A DNA stretch of 64,000 nt from Gaiella occulta. Lineage in GTDB: Bacteria; Actinomycetota; Thermoleophilia; Gaiellales; Gaiellaceae. The position numbers and the translations under genes are program-made. How positions within the stretch are numbered: the stretch's first letter is position 1; each line of letters begins with the position of its first letter. The notes beneath the pieces were generated by a model. The model worked only from the letters and a program-made list of their open reading frames with translations. It had not been told where the DNA came from and searched no databases. Shown piece by piece: positions 16,562 to 25,472 of the stretch. The stretch spans positions 124,001 to 188,000 of the forward strand of contig NZ_QQZY01000006.1 of NCBI RefSeq assembly GCF_003351045.1. Reading direction: 5' to 3'.

Positions 16562-16589
16562 GGGTCGTCCTTTCTCGGAGGGGTAGCTG

Positions 16590-17036
16590 TCAGGGCACAG
16601 CGGTGAGGCCGTGGCGCCGCATGACGACGGCGATATCGGTGGGATCGGGAGGGCCGCCGGCCGCGGCGTGCACGACCGCGGCGACATCCCGGAAGTAGCC
16701 CGGACCGAGGACACCGGGGCTGACGATCGCAAGCACGGTGGCGTCGCCGTCGCCGTTGTTGTCGAAGCGGTGGACAGCGCCGCGGCGGATGCAGACGACC
16801 TCGCCGGGCCCGACATCGACGGGCGCGCCCTCGATCGTCCAGGTAAGCACGCCGTGGAGGCCGTAGATCGTCTCCTCGTAGCCGTCGTGGCTGTGGGCGA
16901 CCGGCACCTTCGCGCCAGCCGGAACGTCGCACTCGAAGACCGCCACGGTCCCTCCCGAGGCATCGCCCTCGACGAGGAACCTGATCGCGACCGGCCCGAT
17001 CCTGATCTCTTCACGCGTTGTCGGCGACATCTGCAT
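16590..17036 (-). CDS. Cupin domain protein
   Basis: A 148-residue single-domain cupin: VAVFECDVPAGAKVPVAHSHDGYEETIYGLHG carries the H-x-H...E metal-ligand motif and GEVVCIRRGAVHRFDNNGD the second cupin motif with its His. A C-terminal helical tail follows. It probably binds a metal and either converts or senses a small molecule. It is transcribed divergently from a MarR-family gene across a near-perfect inverted repeat that overlaps its promoter. Confidence 0.88.
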   Translation of the reverse strand: MQMSPTTREEIRIGPVAIRFLVEGDASGGTVAVFECDVPAGAKVPVAHSHDGYEETIYGLHGVLTWTIEGAPVDVGPGEVVCIRRGAVHRFDNNGDGDATVLAIVSPGVLGPGYFRDVAAVVHAAAGGPPDPTDIAVVMRRHGLTAVP

Positions 17037-17053
17037 CCGTCCCGTTCGTCAAG

Positions 17054-17111
17054 GTGGTAAAGTAACTTGACGTTATATGACGGGCCAGAGATCGTCAAGT
17101 TCTTTTACCAC
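17054..17111. promoter_or_regulatory. Operator-like inverted repeat between cupin and marR-type genes
   Basis: Left arm 17054-17072 and right arm 17093-17111 are inverse copies matching at 17 of 19 positions (core GTGGTAAAG and AACTTGACG). On the minus strand TTGACG (17098-17093) and TATAAC (17077-17072) could form a cupin promoter, although their 15-base spacer is short. The right arm lies inside the first codons of the MarR gene. This suggests that the repressor controls both its own gene and the cupin-ABM pair. Confidence 0.65.
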
Positions 17112-17550
17112 GTCGGTCGGGGCGGCGTCGCCCGGCCCACCGCTCATCGGCGCGCTCCTACGGATTCCCTGGGAGACGGTGCGGCGGCGGATGCTCGAAC
17201 GCCTCCACGAGCGCGGCTTCGACGACCTCGACGCTGCGCACCTGAACGTCCTCCAGTATCCGGGACCCCAAGGCATGCGGCCTTCCGACCTGGCCGCGCG
17301 GCTGCGCATCAGCAAGCAGGCGCTGAACTACCTGCTGAGGGACCTCGAGCGCCGCGGGTATACCGAACGGCGCCCCGATCCGGAGGACATGCGATCGAGA
17401 CGAATCGTCCTGACGCGACGCGGCCACTCGGCGGTGAGAGTGATCCGCGAGGCCGTTGGCGATACCGAGCGCGAGTGGGCCCAGGAGATCGGCCCGAAGC
17501 GGTTCGCCCAGTTGCGCGCCCTGCTGCTCGAGCTCAACGAGCTCTCCTGA
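17077..17550 (+). CDS. MarR-family transcriptional regulator
   Basis: The 157-residue protein has a winged-helix MarR fold: PLIGALLRIPWETVRRRMLE (helix 1), MRPSDLAARLRISKQALNYL and LRDLERRGYTERRPDPEDMR (recognition helix and wing, with the D-x-R motif), RRIVLTRRG, and a C-terminal dimerisation helix. ATG 17077 is the only plausible in-frame start before helix 1. It probably represses the divergent cupin-ABM operon and itself. The ligand is unknown. Confidence 0.88.
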   Translation: MTGQRSSSSFTTSVGAASPGPPLIGALLRIPWETVRRRMLERLHERGFDDLDAAHLNVLQYPGPQGMRPSDLAARLRISKQALNYLLRDLERRGYTERRPDPEDMRSRRIVLTRRGHSAVRVIREAVGDTEREWAQEIGPKRFAQLRALLLELNELS

Positions 17551-17596
17551 CGTCCACGGATGCGCGCGGACGGCGGCACCGCGAGAGCGAACGGTC

Positions 17597-17624
17597 GCCG
17601 CCGCGAGCGTGCTCTCGCGGCGGC
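17597..17624. terminator. Strong GC hairpin between convergent marR-type and mazG genes
   Basis: An 11-bp perfect stem, GCCGCCGCGAG (17597-17607) with CTCGCGGCGGC (17614-17624), closes a 6-base loop. It lies 47 bases after the MarR stop and 40 bases beyond the mazG stop on the other strand, so it can serve both. No T-tract follows, as is common in GC-rich actinobacteria. Confidence 0.6.
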
Positions 17625-17663
17625 GGGCGGTCCGTCCGGGAGCGGGCGCGTTGCCCCCGGCCC

Positions 17664-18464
17664 CTACGGGTGCAGGAGCCGCTCCTTGGCGCGTATGTAC
17701 CAGGCCTCCTGGGCGTCGAGGGCGAGCTCGCTCCACGTCTCCCCCGCCTCGGCGGCGAGGCGCTCGGCCAGCTCGACGCGCTCGACGAAGCGCCGGTTCG
17801 TGCCGCGGAGCGCGAGCTCGGGGTCGACGTTCACGAGGCGGGCGAGGTTGACGGCGGCGAAGAGCAGGTCGCCGATCTCCGCGAACACGGCGGCGTCGGG
17901 CTCGGTCTCGGCGGCCGGGCGGCCGCTGCGGTCGAGCTCCAGCTCGAGCTCCGCGAGCTCCTCGCGCACCTTCGCGAGCGGCCCGTCGAGGTCGGGCCAG
18001 TCGAAGCCGACCGCAGCGGCGCGGCGCTGCAGCTTGCGCGCGCGCAGCAGGGCGGGGAGCGCCTCCGGGACGTCGTGGAAGACGCCCTCGCGGCCCTCCT
18101 GCTCGGTCTTGATCTCCTCCCAGCGCTCGCGCACCCGCCCGGCGCTGGCGGCCTCGGCGTCGCCGAACACGTGAGGATGCCTGCGCACGAGCTTGGCGTG
18201 CACGGCGCGGGCGACCTGCTCGAGGTCGCCGTCGCCCTGCTCCTCGAGCAGCAGCGCCAGGAAGTAGGTCTGGAAGAGCAGGTCGCCGAGCTCGTCGCGC
18301 AGCTTGGCGGGATCGCCGTCGTTGGCCGCGTCGGCGACCTCGTACGCCTCCTCGACGGTGTGTGGCACGATCGTGCGCGCCGTCTGCTCGCGGTCCCACG
18401 GGCACTCACGACGGAGGCGCCGCGTCAGCTCCTGCAGCTCGATCAGCGCCTCGGCGAGCGCCAT
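17664..18464 (-). CDS. mazG: Nucleoside triphosphate pyrophosphohydrolase MazG
   Basis: The 266-residue protein has two MazG halves: CPWDREQTARTIVPHTVEEAYEVADA with LRDELGDLLFQTYFLA (first E-x-x-E and E-x-x-D metal motifs), RRHPHVFGD, and a second set (LAKVREELAEL, FAEIGDLLFAAVNLARL). It hydrolyses NTPs to NMPs and PPi, cleansing damaged nucleotides and affecting (p)ppGpp stress signalling. It lies 3 bases after the PrsA-like gene on the same strand. Confidence 0.95.
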   Translation of the reverse strand: MALAEALIELQELTRRLRRECPWDREQTARTIVPHTVEEAYEVADAANDGDPAKLRDELGDLLFQTYFLALLLEEQGDGDLEQVARAVHAKLVRRHPHVFGDAEAASAGRVRERWEEIKTEQEGREGVFHDVPEALPALLRARKLQRRAAAVGFDWPDLDGPLAKVREELAELELELDRSGRPAAETEPDAAVFAEIGDLLFAAVNLARLVNVDPELALRGTNRRFVERVELAERLAAEAGETWSELALDAQEAWYIRAKERLLHP

Positions 18465-18468
18465 GCGG

Positions 18469-19473
18469 CTAGCCGGTCGTCGTCGTGTCGGTCGCGGCCG
18501 CGGGCGGGGCGAAGCCCGTCGCGTACGCGACCTTCGAGTCGTACGCCTTCTTCGTGTCGGCCGCCCACTTCTGGATCGACTCGCTCTTCTTCGTCTGCTC
18601 GAGCTGGCTCCTGATCTGCGCCCTGACGTCCTTCAACGGCGTCGTCGTGCCGGGCTTGACGTCGGAGATCGGCTGGATCACGTGGTAGCCGAACTGGGTC
18701 TTGACCGGGCGCGAGATCTGGTTCTTCGAGAGCAGGAACGCGGTCGAGTCGAACGGAGCCACGGTCTGGCCGCGCGAGATCGTGAGCCTGCCGCCCTGGC
18801 TCTTCGAGCCGGGGTCGAGCGAGTACTTCCTGGCGAGCGCGGCGAAGTCGCCGCCGGCCCTGAGCTGGTTGTAGATCCTGTCGGCTTCGGCTTTCGTCTT
18901 CACGAGGATGTGGCGCACCTCGCGGCTCTCCGGCACCGCGTACTGCCGCTTGTTCTCGTTGTAGTACTTGACGATGTCGGCGTCGCTGACGACCGCGTCC
19001 TTCGTGACCTCGTCGTAGAGCTTCTCGGAGATGAGCTGGGCGTCGATGTCGTCGCGGAACGCCTGGAACGTGTAGCCCTGCTCGGCGAGCTGCTTGTCGA
19101 GCTTCTTCTGATCGCCCCCGAAGTACTGCTTGCGCACCTGGTCGATCCGCGCCTCGATCTCCTTGTCGGTGACCGCGAGCTTCATCTTGGCGGCCTCCTT
19201 CTGGTACTCGGCGCGCTGAACCAGGAACGCGACGGCCTGGGTCTGCAGCGACTGGTACTCGGCCGTGCCGGCCTTCGGGAAGGCCCGCTTCTGGGAGGTG
19301 TACGACTTCTTCGCACGGCCGATCAGCGCTTCCAGGTCAGCCTTGCTGATGACGGTGCCGTCGACGACCGCGACGGCGTCCTTCGGGACCTTGTTGTCGC
19401 TGCCGCCACAGCCTGCGGCGACGAGCACGGCGGCGGCGACGAGGAGCGGAAGGGCGATGCGAATCGGCTTCAT
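18469..19473 (-). CDS. PrsA/SurA-type peptidyl-prolyl isomerase lipoprotein
   Basis: The ATG at 19473 (MKPIRIALPLLVAAAVLVAAGC) gives a 334-residue lipoprotein with lipobox VAAGC (C22). A SurA_N-like helical region (ISKADLEALIGRAKKSYTSQ to about residue 160) precedes a parvulin PPIC domain (VRHILVKTKAEADRI, DFAALARKYSLDPGS, GGRLTISRGQTVAPFD, TQFGYHVIQPISDV). It folds exported proteins at the outer face of the membrane. The longer start at 19515 would place extra residues before the signal peptide and is less likely. Confidence 0.92.
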   Translation of the reverse strand: MKPIRIALPLLVAAAVLVAAGCGGSDNKVPKDAVAVVDGTVISKADLEALIGRAKKSYTSQKRAFPKAGTAEYQSLQTQAVAFLVQRAEYQKEAAKMKLAVTDKEIEARIDQVRKQYFGGDQKKLDKQLAEQGYTFQAFRDDIDAQLISEKLYDEVTKDAVVSDADIVKYYNENKRQYAVPESREVRHILVKTKAEADRIYNQLRAGGDFAALARKYSLDPGSKSQGGRLTISRGQTVAPFDSTAFLLSKNQISRPVKTQFGYHVIQPISDVKPGTTTPLKDVRAQIRSQLEQTKKSESIQKWAADTKKAYDSKVAYATGFAPPAAATDTTTTG

Positions 19474-19594
19474 GGAGAGTGGCTTTCCTGTGCGCGGGAC
19501 GGGAGGCGGACTCACGATGTATAGATGAGCACGCGTTAATTCGCTGTTGTGGTCTGTTCGGATCCTGCGCGCGCGTCCGCGGAAGACGCCACGT

Positions 19595-22500
19595 TCATGC
19601 GGCCGAACGGGCCGCGACTATAGCATCGGCGAGCCCGAGCGCCCCCTCGAGGTTGTCGGTGCGGAGGGCGATCTCGCGCTTGTGGCCCGTGTAGACGACG
19701 GTGTCGGCGAGCTCGCGCAGCGCCCGCAGCTCCTGCGAGCCGAGCACGAGCGGGCCGACCGTCGCACGGCCGCCGCGATAGACGAGGTAGTCGGCGCCGA
19801 TGCGCGCGAGCTTCAGCTTCGCCTCCTGGATCGCGAACAGGTTCTCGACGGGCTCGGGCAGCGGCCCGTAGCGATCCTCGGTCGCGGCCCGCAGCTCACG
19901 CAGCTCGTCGTCGTGCTCGACGAGCGCGAGGCGGCGGTGCAGGTCGATCTTGAGCGCCTCGGAGGCGACGTAGGCGGCGGGGATGAACGCGTCCACGCGC
20001 GCGTCGACGCGAACCGGGCGGACGGCGAGGCGCCTCTGCCCGGACAGCTCCGCGACCGCCTCGTTGAGCATCTCGACGTAGAGCTCGAACCCGAGCGCCG
20101 CCACGTGCCCGGACTGCTCGGCTCCGAGCAGGTCGCCGGCGCCGCGGATCTCGAGGTCGCGCATCGCGATCTGGAAGCCTGCTCCGAGCTCGGTGTGGTC
20201 GGCGAGCGTGGCGAGCCGGGCCCGCGCCTCGGGCGTGAGCTCCGACGCATCGGGGTAGAGGAGGTAGGCGTGCGCGGTCACATCGGAGCGGCCGACGCGT
20301 CCACGGATCTGGTAGAGCTGGCTGAGACCGAGCGTGTCCGCACGATCGACGACGAGCGTGTTCGCCTGCGGGATGTCGATGCCCGACTCGATGATCGTGG
20401 TCGAGACGAGCACGTCCGCGTCGCCGGCGAGGAACGCGTGCATCCGCTCCTCGAGCTCTCGCTCTCCCATCTGGCCGTGGGCGACGAGGAAGCGCAGGTC
20501 GGGGCACAGCTGCTGCAGCTTCGCCTGCACCTCGTCGATCGACTCGACGCGGTTGTGCAGGTAGAAGGACTGGCCGCCGCGGGCGTGCTCGCGCTCGAGC
20601 GCGCTCCGGATCAGATCCTCGTCGTACTCGCCGACGGTGGTGCGGATCGGGCGCCTGCCCTCGGGCGGGGTCTCGATGATGGAGATGTCGCGCAGGCCGG
20701 ACAGCGACATGTGCAGGGTGCGCGGGATCGGCGTGGCCGAGAGGGCGAGCACGTCGACCTCGAGGCGCAGCGACCGCATGAGCTCCTTCTGGGCGACGCC
20801 GAAGCGCTGCTCCTCGTCGAGGATCACGAGCCCGAGCTCCTTCGGGATGACGTCGCGCGAGAGCACGCGGTGGGTGCCGACGAGCACGTCGACCTTGCCC
20901 GCCGCGAAGTCCGCGAGCACCTTCCTCGTCTCCGCCGGCTTGCGGAAGCGCGAGACCATCTCGACGTTGACGGGAAAGTCGCGGTAGCGCTCGCGGAACG
21001 TGTTCCAGTGCTGCTCGGCGAGGATGGTGGTGGGGCACAGCACGAGCACCTGCTTGCCGTTCACGGCGACGGCGAACGCGGCTCGAACGGCAACCTCGGT
21101 CTTGCCGTACCCGACATCGCCGCAGACGAGGCGGTCCATCGGCCGGCCGGACTCGAGGTCCTCCTTGACCGCCTCGATCGCGCGCGCCTGGTCGTCGGTC
21201 TCGCGGTACGGGAAGGACGCCTCGAGCCGCTCGAGCCACTCGTTGGAGAGGTCGAACGTGACGCCCTCGGCGCGCTGGCGCTGCGCGTACAGCGAGAGCA
21301 GCTCGCCGGCGAGCTCGCGCACCGACTCGCGCGCGCGTGACTTGAGGTTCTGCCAGGCCTTGCCGCCGAGCTTCGAGAGGGACGGCGCCCCGGCGTCTGC
21401 GCCGATGTAGCGGGAGAGCTTGCCGAGCTGCTCGTGGGGCACGTAGAGGCGGTCCTCGCCGCGGAACGCGAGGAAGAGGTAGTCGCGCGTGACACCTGCG
21501 ACCTCCTTCGTCTCGAAGCCGAGCAGCTTGCCGACGCCGTGATCCTCGTGCACGACGTGGTCGCCGACGCGCAGGTCGGCGAACGTGGCGAGGGCACGTC
21601 CGAGCCTGACGTCGGCGCGCGGGGGCTTCTTGCGGAAGACCTGCGTGTCGGGCAGCAGCACGAGGCCGAGCTCGCGCCACACGAAGCCGCGCCTGGCCGT
21701 CGAGACGGCGAAGCGCACGCCCGCCTCGCGCGGCAGCGCCTCGCCGTCGGCGAGCATGCCGGTCGTGACCTTGCGCAGCAACGCGTCCTGTCGCAGCGCC
21801 TCGCCCCTGTGCGGGAACGCGACGACGACACGGTTACCGGAGCGCACGAAGCCGGCAAGCTCGTTCTCTGCCTCGGCGAGGCCGCGAGCGGCGATCGCCG
21901 GCCGCTGCGCCTCGAACTGGAACGCCTGACCGCGCGGGAACGGGTCGAGCTCCGCGGCACCGTCGAGCGACGGCGGCGGCAGCCCCTCCTCCTCCCAGAC
22001 GGCGCGCACGTCGTCCGGCTGCCAGACGACGTCGGGCGGGCGGTCGACCGGCGCGACGAGGTCGTCGGGCGCCGGGGCGGCGTGCACGTCGCCCCGGGAG
22101 TCGGGCGGTAGCGCGGCCTCGACGAGGTCGCGCCGGCGCTCTGCGGCGGGATACACGTCCACGTCCGCGACCGGATGCAGAGCCCGCTGCGTGAACGGCG
22201 AGAACGCCCGCACCTGCTCGATCTCGTCGCCGAACAGCTCGACGCGCAGGGGCTCGCGGCCGGTCGCCGGGAACACGTCGACGATGCCCCCGCGGACGGC
22301 GAACTGGCCGCGTTCCTCGACCCGGTCGACGCGCTCGTAGCCGCCGAGCACGAGCGCCTGCGAGAGGCCGTCGATGCCGGGCTCGTCCCCGACCCGGAGG
22401 CGGACGGGCCGAGGGCGCTGCGCCGCGGGCGGCATCCCCTCGGCGAGGGCGGCGGCGGACGCGCACACGAGCCCCCCGGCCGCGAGCACCGCGAGCGCGC

Positions 22501-22810
22501 GGGCGCGCTCGCCGACGAGGTGCGGGGGCGGCTCGAGGCCCGACGCGAGCGAGACGCCGCGGCTCGGCAGCAGCGCGACCGCGTCGGCGCCGAGATACCA
22601 AGAGACGGCGTCCGCCGCGTCGCGGGCGTCGGCGTCCTCGGCGAGCAGCACGAGAATGCCGCGCCCGAGCTCTTCGTGCAGCGTCGCGAGCAACAGCGGC
22701 AGAGCGGGCTCGGAGACGCGCGCGCGGGCAGGCCATGCCTTCACGAACGCCTGGAAGCGCTCGTTGGCGGCAAGCTCGGCGATGAAGGCGTGAAGCGGAG
22801 TGCGGTCCAT
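19595..22810 (-). CDS. mfd: Transcription-repair coupling factor Mfd
   Basis: The 1071-residue protein shows the whole Mfd order: UvrB-like N-terminal part (GGIVDVFPATGREPLRVELFGDEIEQ), the RNA polymerase-interacting domain (GDHVVHEDHGVGKLLGFETKEV, DYLFLAFRGEDRLYVP), the RecG-like SF2 motor (CGDVGYGKTEVAVRAAF Walker A, LVILDEEQRFGV Walker B, LSATPIPRTLHM, IIESGIDIPQANTLV, QIRGRVGRSD) and the TRCF C-terminal domain. It removes stalled RNA polymerase and recruits UvrA. ATG 22810 is preferred, with 22843 an alternative 11 residues longer. The N-terminal domain is diverged, which is usual. Confidence 0.96.
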   Translation of the reverse strand: MDRTPLHAFIAELAANERFQAFVKAWPARARVSEPALPLLLATLHEELGRGILVLLAEDADARDAADAVSWYLGADAVALLPSRGVSLASGLEPPPHLVGERARALAVLAAGGLVCASAAALAEGMPPAAQRPRPVRLRVGDEPGIDGLSQALVLGGYERVDRVEERGQFAVRGGIVDVFPATGREPLRVELFGDEIEQVRAFSPFTQRALHPVADVDVYPAAERRRDLVEAALPPDSRGDVHAAPAPDDLVAPVDRPPDVVWQPDDVRAVWEEEGLPPPSLDGAAELDPFPRGQAFQFEAQRPAIAARGLAEAENELAGFVRSGNRVVVAFPHRGEALRQDALLRKVTTGMLADGEALPREAGVRFAVSTARRGFVWRELGLVLLPDTQVFRKKPPRADVRLGRALATFADLRVGDHVVHEDHGVGKLLGFETKEVAGVTRDYLFLAFRGEDRLYVPHEQLGKLSRYIGADAGAPSLSKLGGKAWQNLKSRARESVRELAGELLSLYAQRQRAEGVTFDLSNEWLERLEASFPYRETDDQARAIEAVKEDLESGRPMDRLVCGDVGYGKTEVAVRAAFAVAVNGKQVLVLCPTTILAEQHWNTFRERYRDFPVNVEMVSRFRKPAETRKVLADFAAGKVDVLVGTHRVLSRDVIPKELGLVILDEEQRFGVAQKELMRSLRLEVDVLALSATPIPRTLHMSLSGLRDISIIETPPEGRRPIRTTVGEYDEDLIRSALEREHARGGQSFYLHNRVESIDEVQAKLQQLCPDLRFLVAHGQMGERELEERMHAFLAGDADVLVSTTIIESGIDIPQANTLVVDRADTLGLSQLYQIRGRVGRSDVTAHAYLLYPDASELTPEARARLATLADHTELGAGFQIAMRDLEIRGAGDLLGAEQSGHVAALGFELYVEMLNEAVAELSGQRRLAVRPVRVDARVDAFIPAAYVASEALKIDLHRRLALVEHDDELRELRAATEDRYGPLPEPVENLFAIQEAKLKLARIGADYLVYRGGRATVGPLVLGSQELRALRELADTVVYTGHKREIALRTDNLEGALGLADAIVAARSAA

Positions 22811-22890
22811 GCAGATGGCGGGACACGGGCCCCGCCGGGCCATCGTAGCCGCGTGCGGCGGCCCCGATCGCTCCCGCGCTGCGGCAGCGA

Positions 22891-23484
22891 TCAGTTGTAG
22901 CGCTTCTGCGTGGCCTCGAGGCCGTCGTGGACGATCGACTCGACCGCGTCGGCCGACCGCGCCACGAGCGCGTCCGCGTCGTCTGCGGGCGCAAACGGCG
23001 AGAGCACGTAGTCCGCGACGGGACGGGGGTCGCCGCGCTGCGGCCGGCCGACGCCGACGCGCAGCCGCAGGAACTCCTGCGTCCCGAGCGCCCGCGCGAT
23101 CGACCGCAGGCCGTTGTGCCCGGCGAGGCCGCCGCCCGCCCGCGCCTGCAGCCTGCCGGTGGCGAGGTCGACGTCGTCGTGCACGACGAGGATCCGCTCG
23201 GGCGCCACCTTGAAGAAGCGTGCGGCGGCGGCGAGCGAGCGGCCGGAGTCGTTCATGTACGTCTCCGGCTGCAGCAGCGCCACGCGCGCGTCCCCGAGGC
23301 GCACCTGCGCGAGCCTGCCGCTGTGCTTGCCCTTGAACGCGCCCGCGTGCCGCCGTGCCAGCTCGTCGACGACCATGAAGCCGACGTTGTGGCGGTCGTG
23401 CGCATGCTCGCGGCCCGGGTTGCCGAGGCCGACGACGAGTAGGTCCAGCGTCGAGGCCCCCTCGGCCCGACGGCGGAGCGGCAA
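22891..23484 (-). CDS. pth: Peptidyl-tRNA hydrolase
   Basis: The 197-residue protein carries LLVVGLGNPGREHAHDRHNVGFMVVDELAR with N22 and catalytic H32, LLQPETYMNDSGRSL, ILVVHDDVDL with the catalytic Asp, and GGGLAGHNGLRSI. It recycles peptidyl-tRNA. It lies 3 bases after the L25 gene, the common rplY/ctc-pth pairing, with mfd following. Start at 23484; an internal start at residue 13-14 is possible because the first residues are basic and atypical. Confidence 0.95.
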   Translation of the reverse strand: MPLRRRAEGASTLDLLVVGLGNPGREHAHDRHNVGFMVVDELARRHAGAFKGKHSGRLAQVRLGDARVALLQPETYMNDSGRSLAAAARFFKVAPERILVVHDDVDLATGRLQARAGGGLAGHNGLRSIARALGTQEFLRLRVGVGRPQRGDPRPVADYVLSPFAPADDADALVARSADAVESIVHDGLEATQKRYN

Positions 23485-23487
23485 GGA

Positions 23488-24165
23488 CTACTCCCCGGCT
23501 TGGGGCTCGTCGGCGGCAGCCTCTTCCGAGGCGCCCTCCACGGATGCCGCGGGCGTCTCGCCGCCTACCTCGCCCTCGGCTTCCGCGCCCTCTTCGAGGC
23601 CGCGCGGGGACGTGCAGTTCGCGAGCACCGTCTCGGGGTCGTCGAGGAACGTGACGCCCTCGAGCGCCGGGAGGTCGCTGAGCCGCAACAGCTCGCCGAG
23701 CTGCAGCGCGGAGAGGTCGACCTCGATGAACTCCGGGACGTCCGCGGGCAGCGCCTCGACGGAGAGCTCGCGCGCGACCTGCTGGACGACGCCGCCCATC
23801 TTGGAGCCGGGAGACTCGCCCGCCAGGTGCACGTTCACCGTCGCCTGGATCGGCTTGTCGAGACGGACCTCGTGGAAGTCGACATGGGTGATCGTGCCCT
23901 TCACCGGGTGCCGCTGGTAGTCCTTCAGCACCGCGTGGTGCGGGGTCTTCTGGCCGTCGATCACGACGTCGACGATGCCGTGCAGGCCCGAGGGCCCCGT
24001 GAGCGCGACACGCAGCTCGCGCTCGCCGACGACGAAGGGCTTGTTGACCTTGCCGTAGAGCACGCCCGGGATCATCCCCTGCCTGCGCAGGCGCTTGGTG
24101 TTGCGGCTGCCGATCTGGTCGGCACCCCGCTGCTTGACCTCGAGTGTGATCCTGTCCTCGGACAC
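23488..24165 (-). CDS. ctc: 50S ribosomal protein L25/general stress protein Ctc
   Basis: A 225-residue two-domain L25/TL5/CTC protein: the N-terminal 5S rRNA-binding domain (GSRNTKRLRRQGMIPGVLYGKV) and the beta-rich TL5 C-terminal domain (FIEVDLSALQLGELLRLSDL), ending in a long acidic Ala/Glu tail (about residues 190-225). It binds 5S rRNA in the large subunit. Transcribed with pth. Confidence 0.95.
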   Translation of the reverse strand: MSEDRITLEVKQRGADQIGSRNTKRLRRQGMIPGVLYGKVNKPFVVGERELRVALTGPSGLHGIVDVVIDGQKTPHHAVLKDYQRHPVKGTITHVDFHEVRLDKPIQATVNVHLAGESPGSKMGGVVQQVARELSVEALPADVPEFIEVDLSALQLGELLRLSDLPALEGVTFLDDPETVLANCTSPRGLEEGAEAEGEVGGETPAASVEGASEEAAADEPQAGE

Positions 24166-24282
24166 GGCGGCGAAGTGTAGCGAATGCCTACGGCCGCTCT
24201 CGCGGCACTGCGACGGCGCCGGTTAGAGTCCGCTCGTGCTTCGCCCGCACCCGCCCCGGCGCACCCGCCCGACCGCGGCGCC

Positions 24283-25164
24283 GTGTTGACCGCGCCGACG
24301 CTCGTGCGCACTCCCGACGGGCGCACGGTCGCCGCGCGGGCGGCGGGGCCGCGCTCGAGCCGGGCGCTGTACGTGGTCGACGGCACGCCGTCGGGCGGAG
24401 TGCTCAACCCCATGTTCGTCGAGGCGGCGACCGCGCTCGACCTCGCGTGCGTCACGCACGCGCGCCCGGGCTACGGCGACTCGACGCGGCAGCCGGGGCG
24501 TGCGGTGGCGGATGTCGCCGCGGACGTCGCTGCCGTGGCGGCCGCGTTCGATCTCGACACGCTGCACGTCGTCGGCTGGTCGGGCGGCGGACCGCACGCG
24601 CTCGCCTGCGCCGCGCTGCTGCCGGGACTCGTGCGCTCGGCCGCGACGCTTGCGGGCGTCGCGCCCTGGCAGGCGGAAGGGCTCGACTGGCTGGACGGCA
24701 TGGCGGCCGAGAACGTCGCCGAGTTCGGCGCCGCGCTCGAGGGAGAGGAGGCGCTGTTCGCCGCGCTCGACGCGCAGCGCGACGCCCTCGCGAACGTGAC
24801 GGCCGCCGACGTCGCGGCCGCGCTCGGCGGCCTCGTCGCGGGCGTCGATCTGCCCGCGCTCGAAGGCCGCCTGGGCGAGTGGCTCGCGGCCACGTTCCGC
24901 GAGGCGGTGCGCACCGGCGTGCGGGGGTGGGTCGACGACGACCTCGCGTTCATCCGCGACTGGGGCTTCGATCTCGCCGGCATCCGGGTGCCTGTGTCGG
25001 TCTGGCAGGGCGACCAGGATCTGATGGTGCCGCTCGCCCATGGCGCCTGGCTCGCCGGCGCGATCCCCGGCGCGAGATCGCGACTGATCGAGGGCGAGGG
25101 GCACCTCTCGCTCGCCCTCCTCTGCCGGGCGATCGTCGCCGAGGTCGTCGGCGCCGCCCCGTAG
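24283..25164 (+). CDS. Alpha/beta hydrolase
   Basis: A 293-residue alpha/beta-hydrolase with the nucleophile elbow VVGWSGGGPHALA (S100), an oxyanion region near DGTPSG, catalytic Asp in VWQGDQDLMVP and His in EGEGHLSLAL. A short cap region lies between residues 120 and 210. The start is uncertain: GTG 24283 or TTG 24286 give a compact N-terminus (TLVRTPDGRTVAA), while starts at 24184 or 24235 add a Pro/Ala leader. The substrate cannot be told from sequence. It is divergent from ctc. Confidence 0.85.
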   Translation: MLTAPTLVRTPDGRTVAARAAGPRSSRALYVVDGTPSGGVLNPMFVEAATALDLACVTHARPGYGDSTRQPGRAVADVAADVAAVAAAFDLDTLHVVGWSGGGPHALACAALLPGLVRSAATLAGVAPWQAEGLDWLDGMAAENVAEFGAALEGEEALFAALDAQRDALANVTAADVAAALGGLVAGVDLPALEGRLGEWLAATFREAVRTGVRGWVDDDLAFIRDWGFDLAGIRVPVSVWQGDQDLMVPLAHGAWLAGAIPGARSRLIEGEGHLSLALLCRAIVAEVVGAAP

Positions 25165-25260
25165 AGGCAGGTACTCCCAGGGGATCCCCGTCTGCAACAC
25201 GAACAGGTTTCCGCTCACGACCGTGCGGTCGTCGAGCCGCAGGCAGCTGGGCACCGGCGC
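25158..25260 (-). pseudogene. Remnant of an IS5-family (DUF4096) transposase N-terminus
   Basis: On the minus strand the frame reads RLDDRTVVSGNLFVLQTGIPWEYLP, the conserved N-terminal motif of IS5-type transposases (D-D-R-x-V-x-x-G-x-x-F-V-L-x-T-G-I-P-W-x-x-L-P). Only about 35 codons survive. The frame becomes low-complexity upstream, with a TGA about 60 bases further, and it runs into the end of the hydrolase gene downstream. No catalytic DDE residues remain. Confidence 0.6.
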
Positions 25261-25472
25261 GTGTCGCCGAAGCGCTCGCCGTCGCCACGCCAGACGCCCA
25301 CCCGAGCAGCCACCTCACCCCGTCAAAGATCGTGCGATGCAGCCCGGACCCTTGACACGACCGCCTCCATATCAGTTCTTTCCGAACAGCGAATGGGGGA
25401 CCTCACGAGGATCCGGAGCCGTATCGTTTTCGTGGACCTCGCGGACGATCACGGTCGTAGAGTCGATCGAGG
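25261..25472. other. Upstream region of the sigma factor operon
   Basis: The 308-bp gap between the hydrolase and sigma genes holds the transposase remnant and then about 210 bp without a gene. A TTGACA at 25352-25357 has no good partner at the usual spacing. An autoregulated ECF promoter would be expected here, but I cannot assign it. Confidence 0.3.

Noticed and set aside
19547-21340. A 597-codon plus-strand open frame opposite mfd
   Set aside because: Antisense to conserved Mfd motifs; no domain of its own.
25352-25380. Sigma-70 promoter for the sigma factor operon from TTGACA at 25352
   Set aside because: No acceptable -10 hexamer at 16-18 bases; CATATC is much too close.
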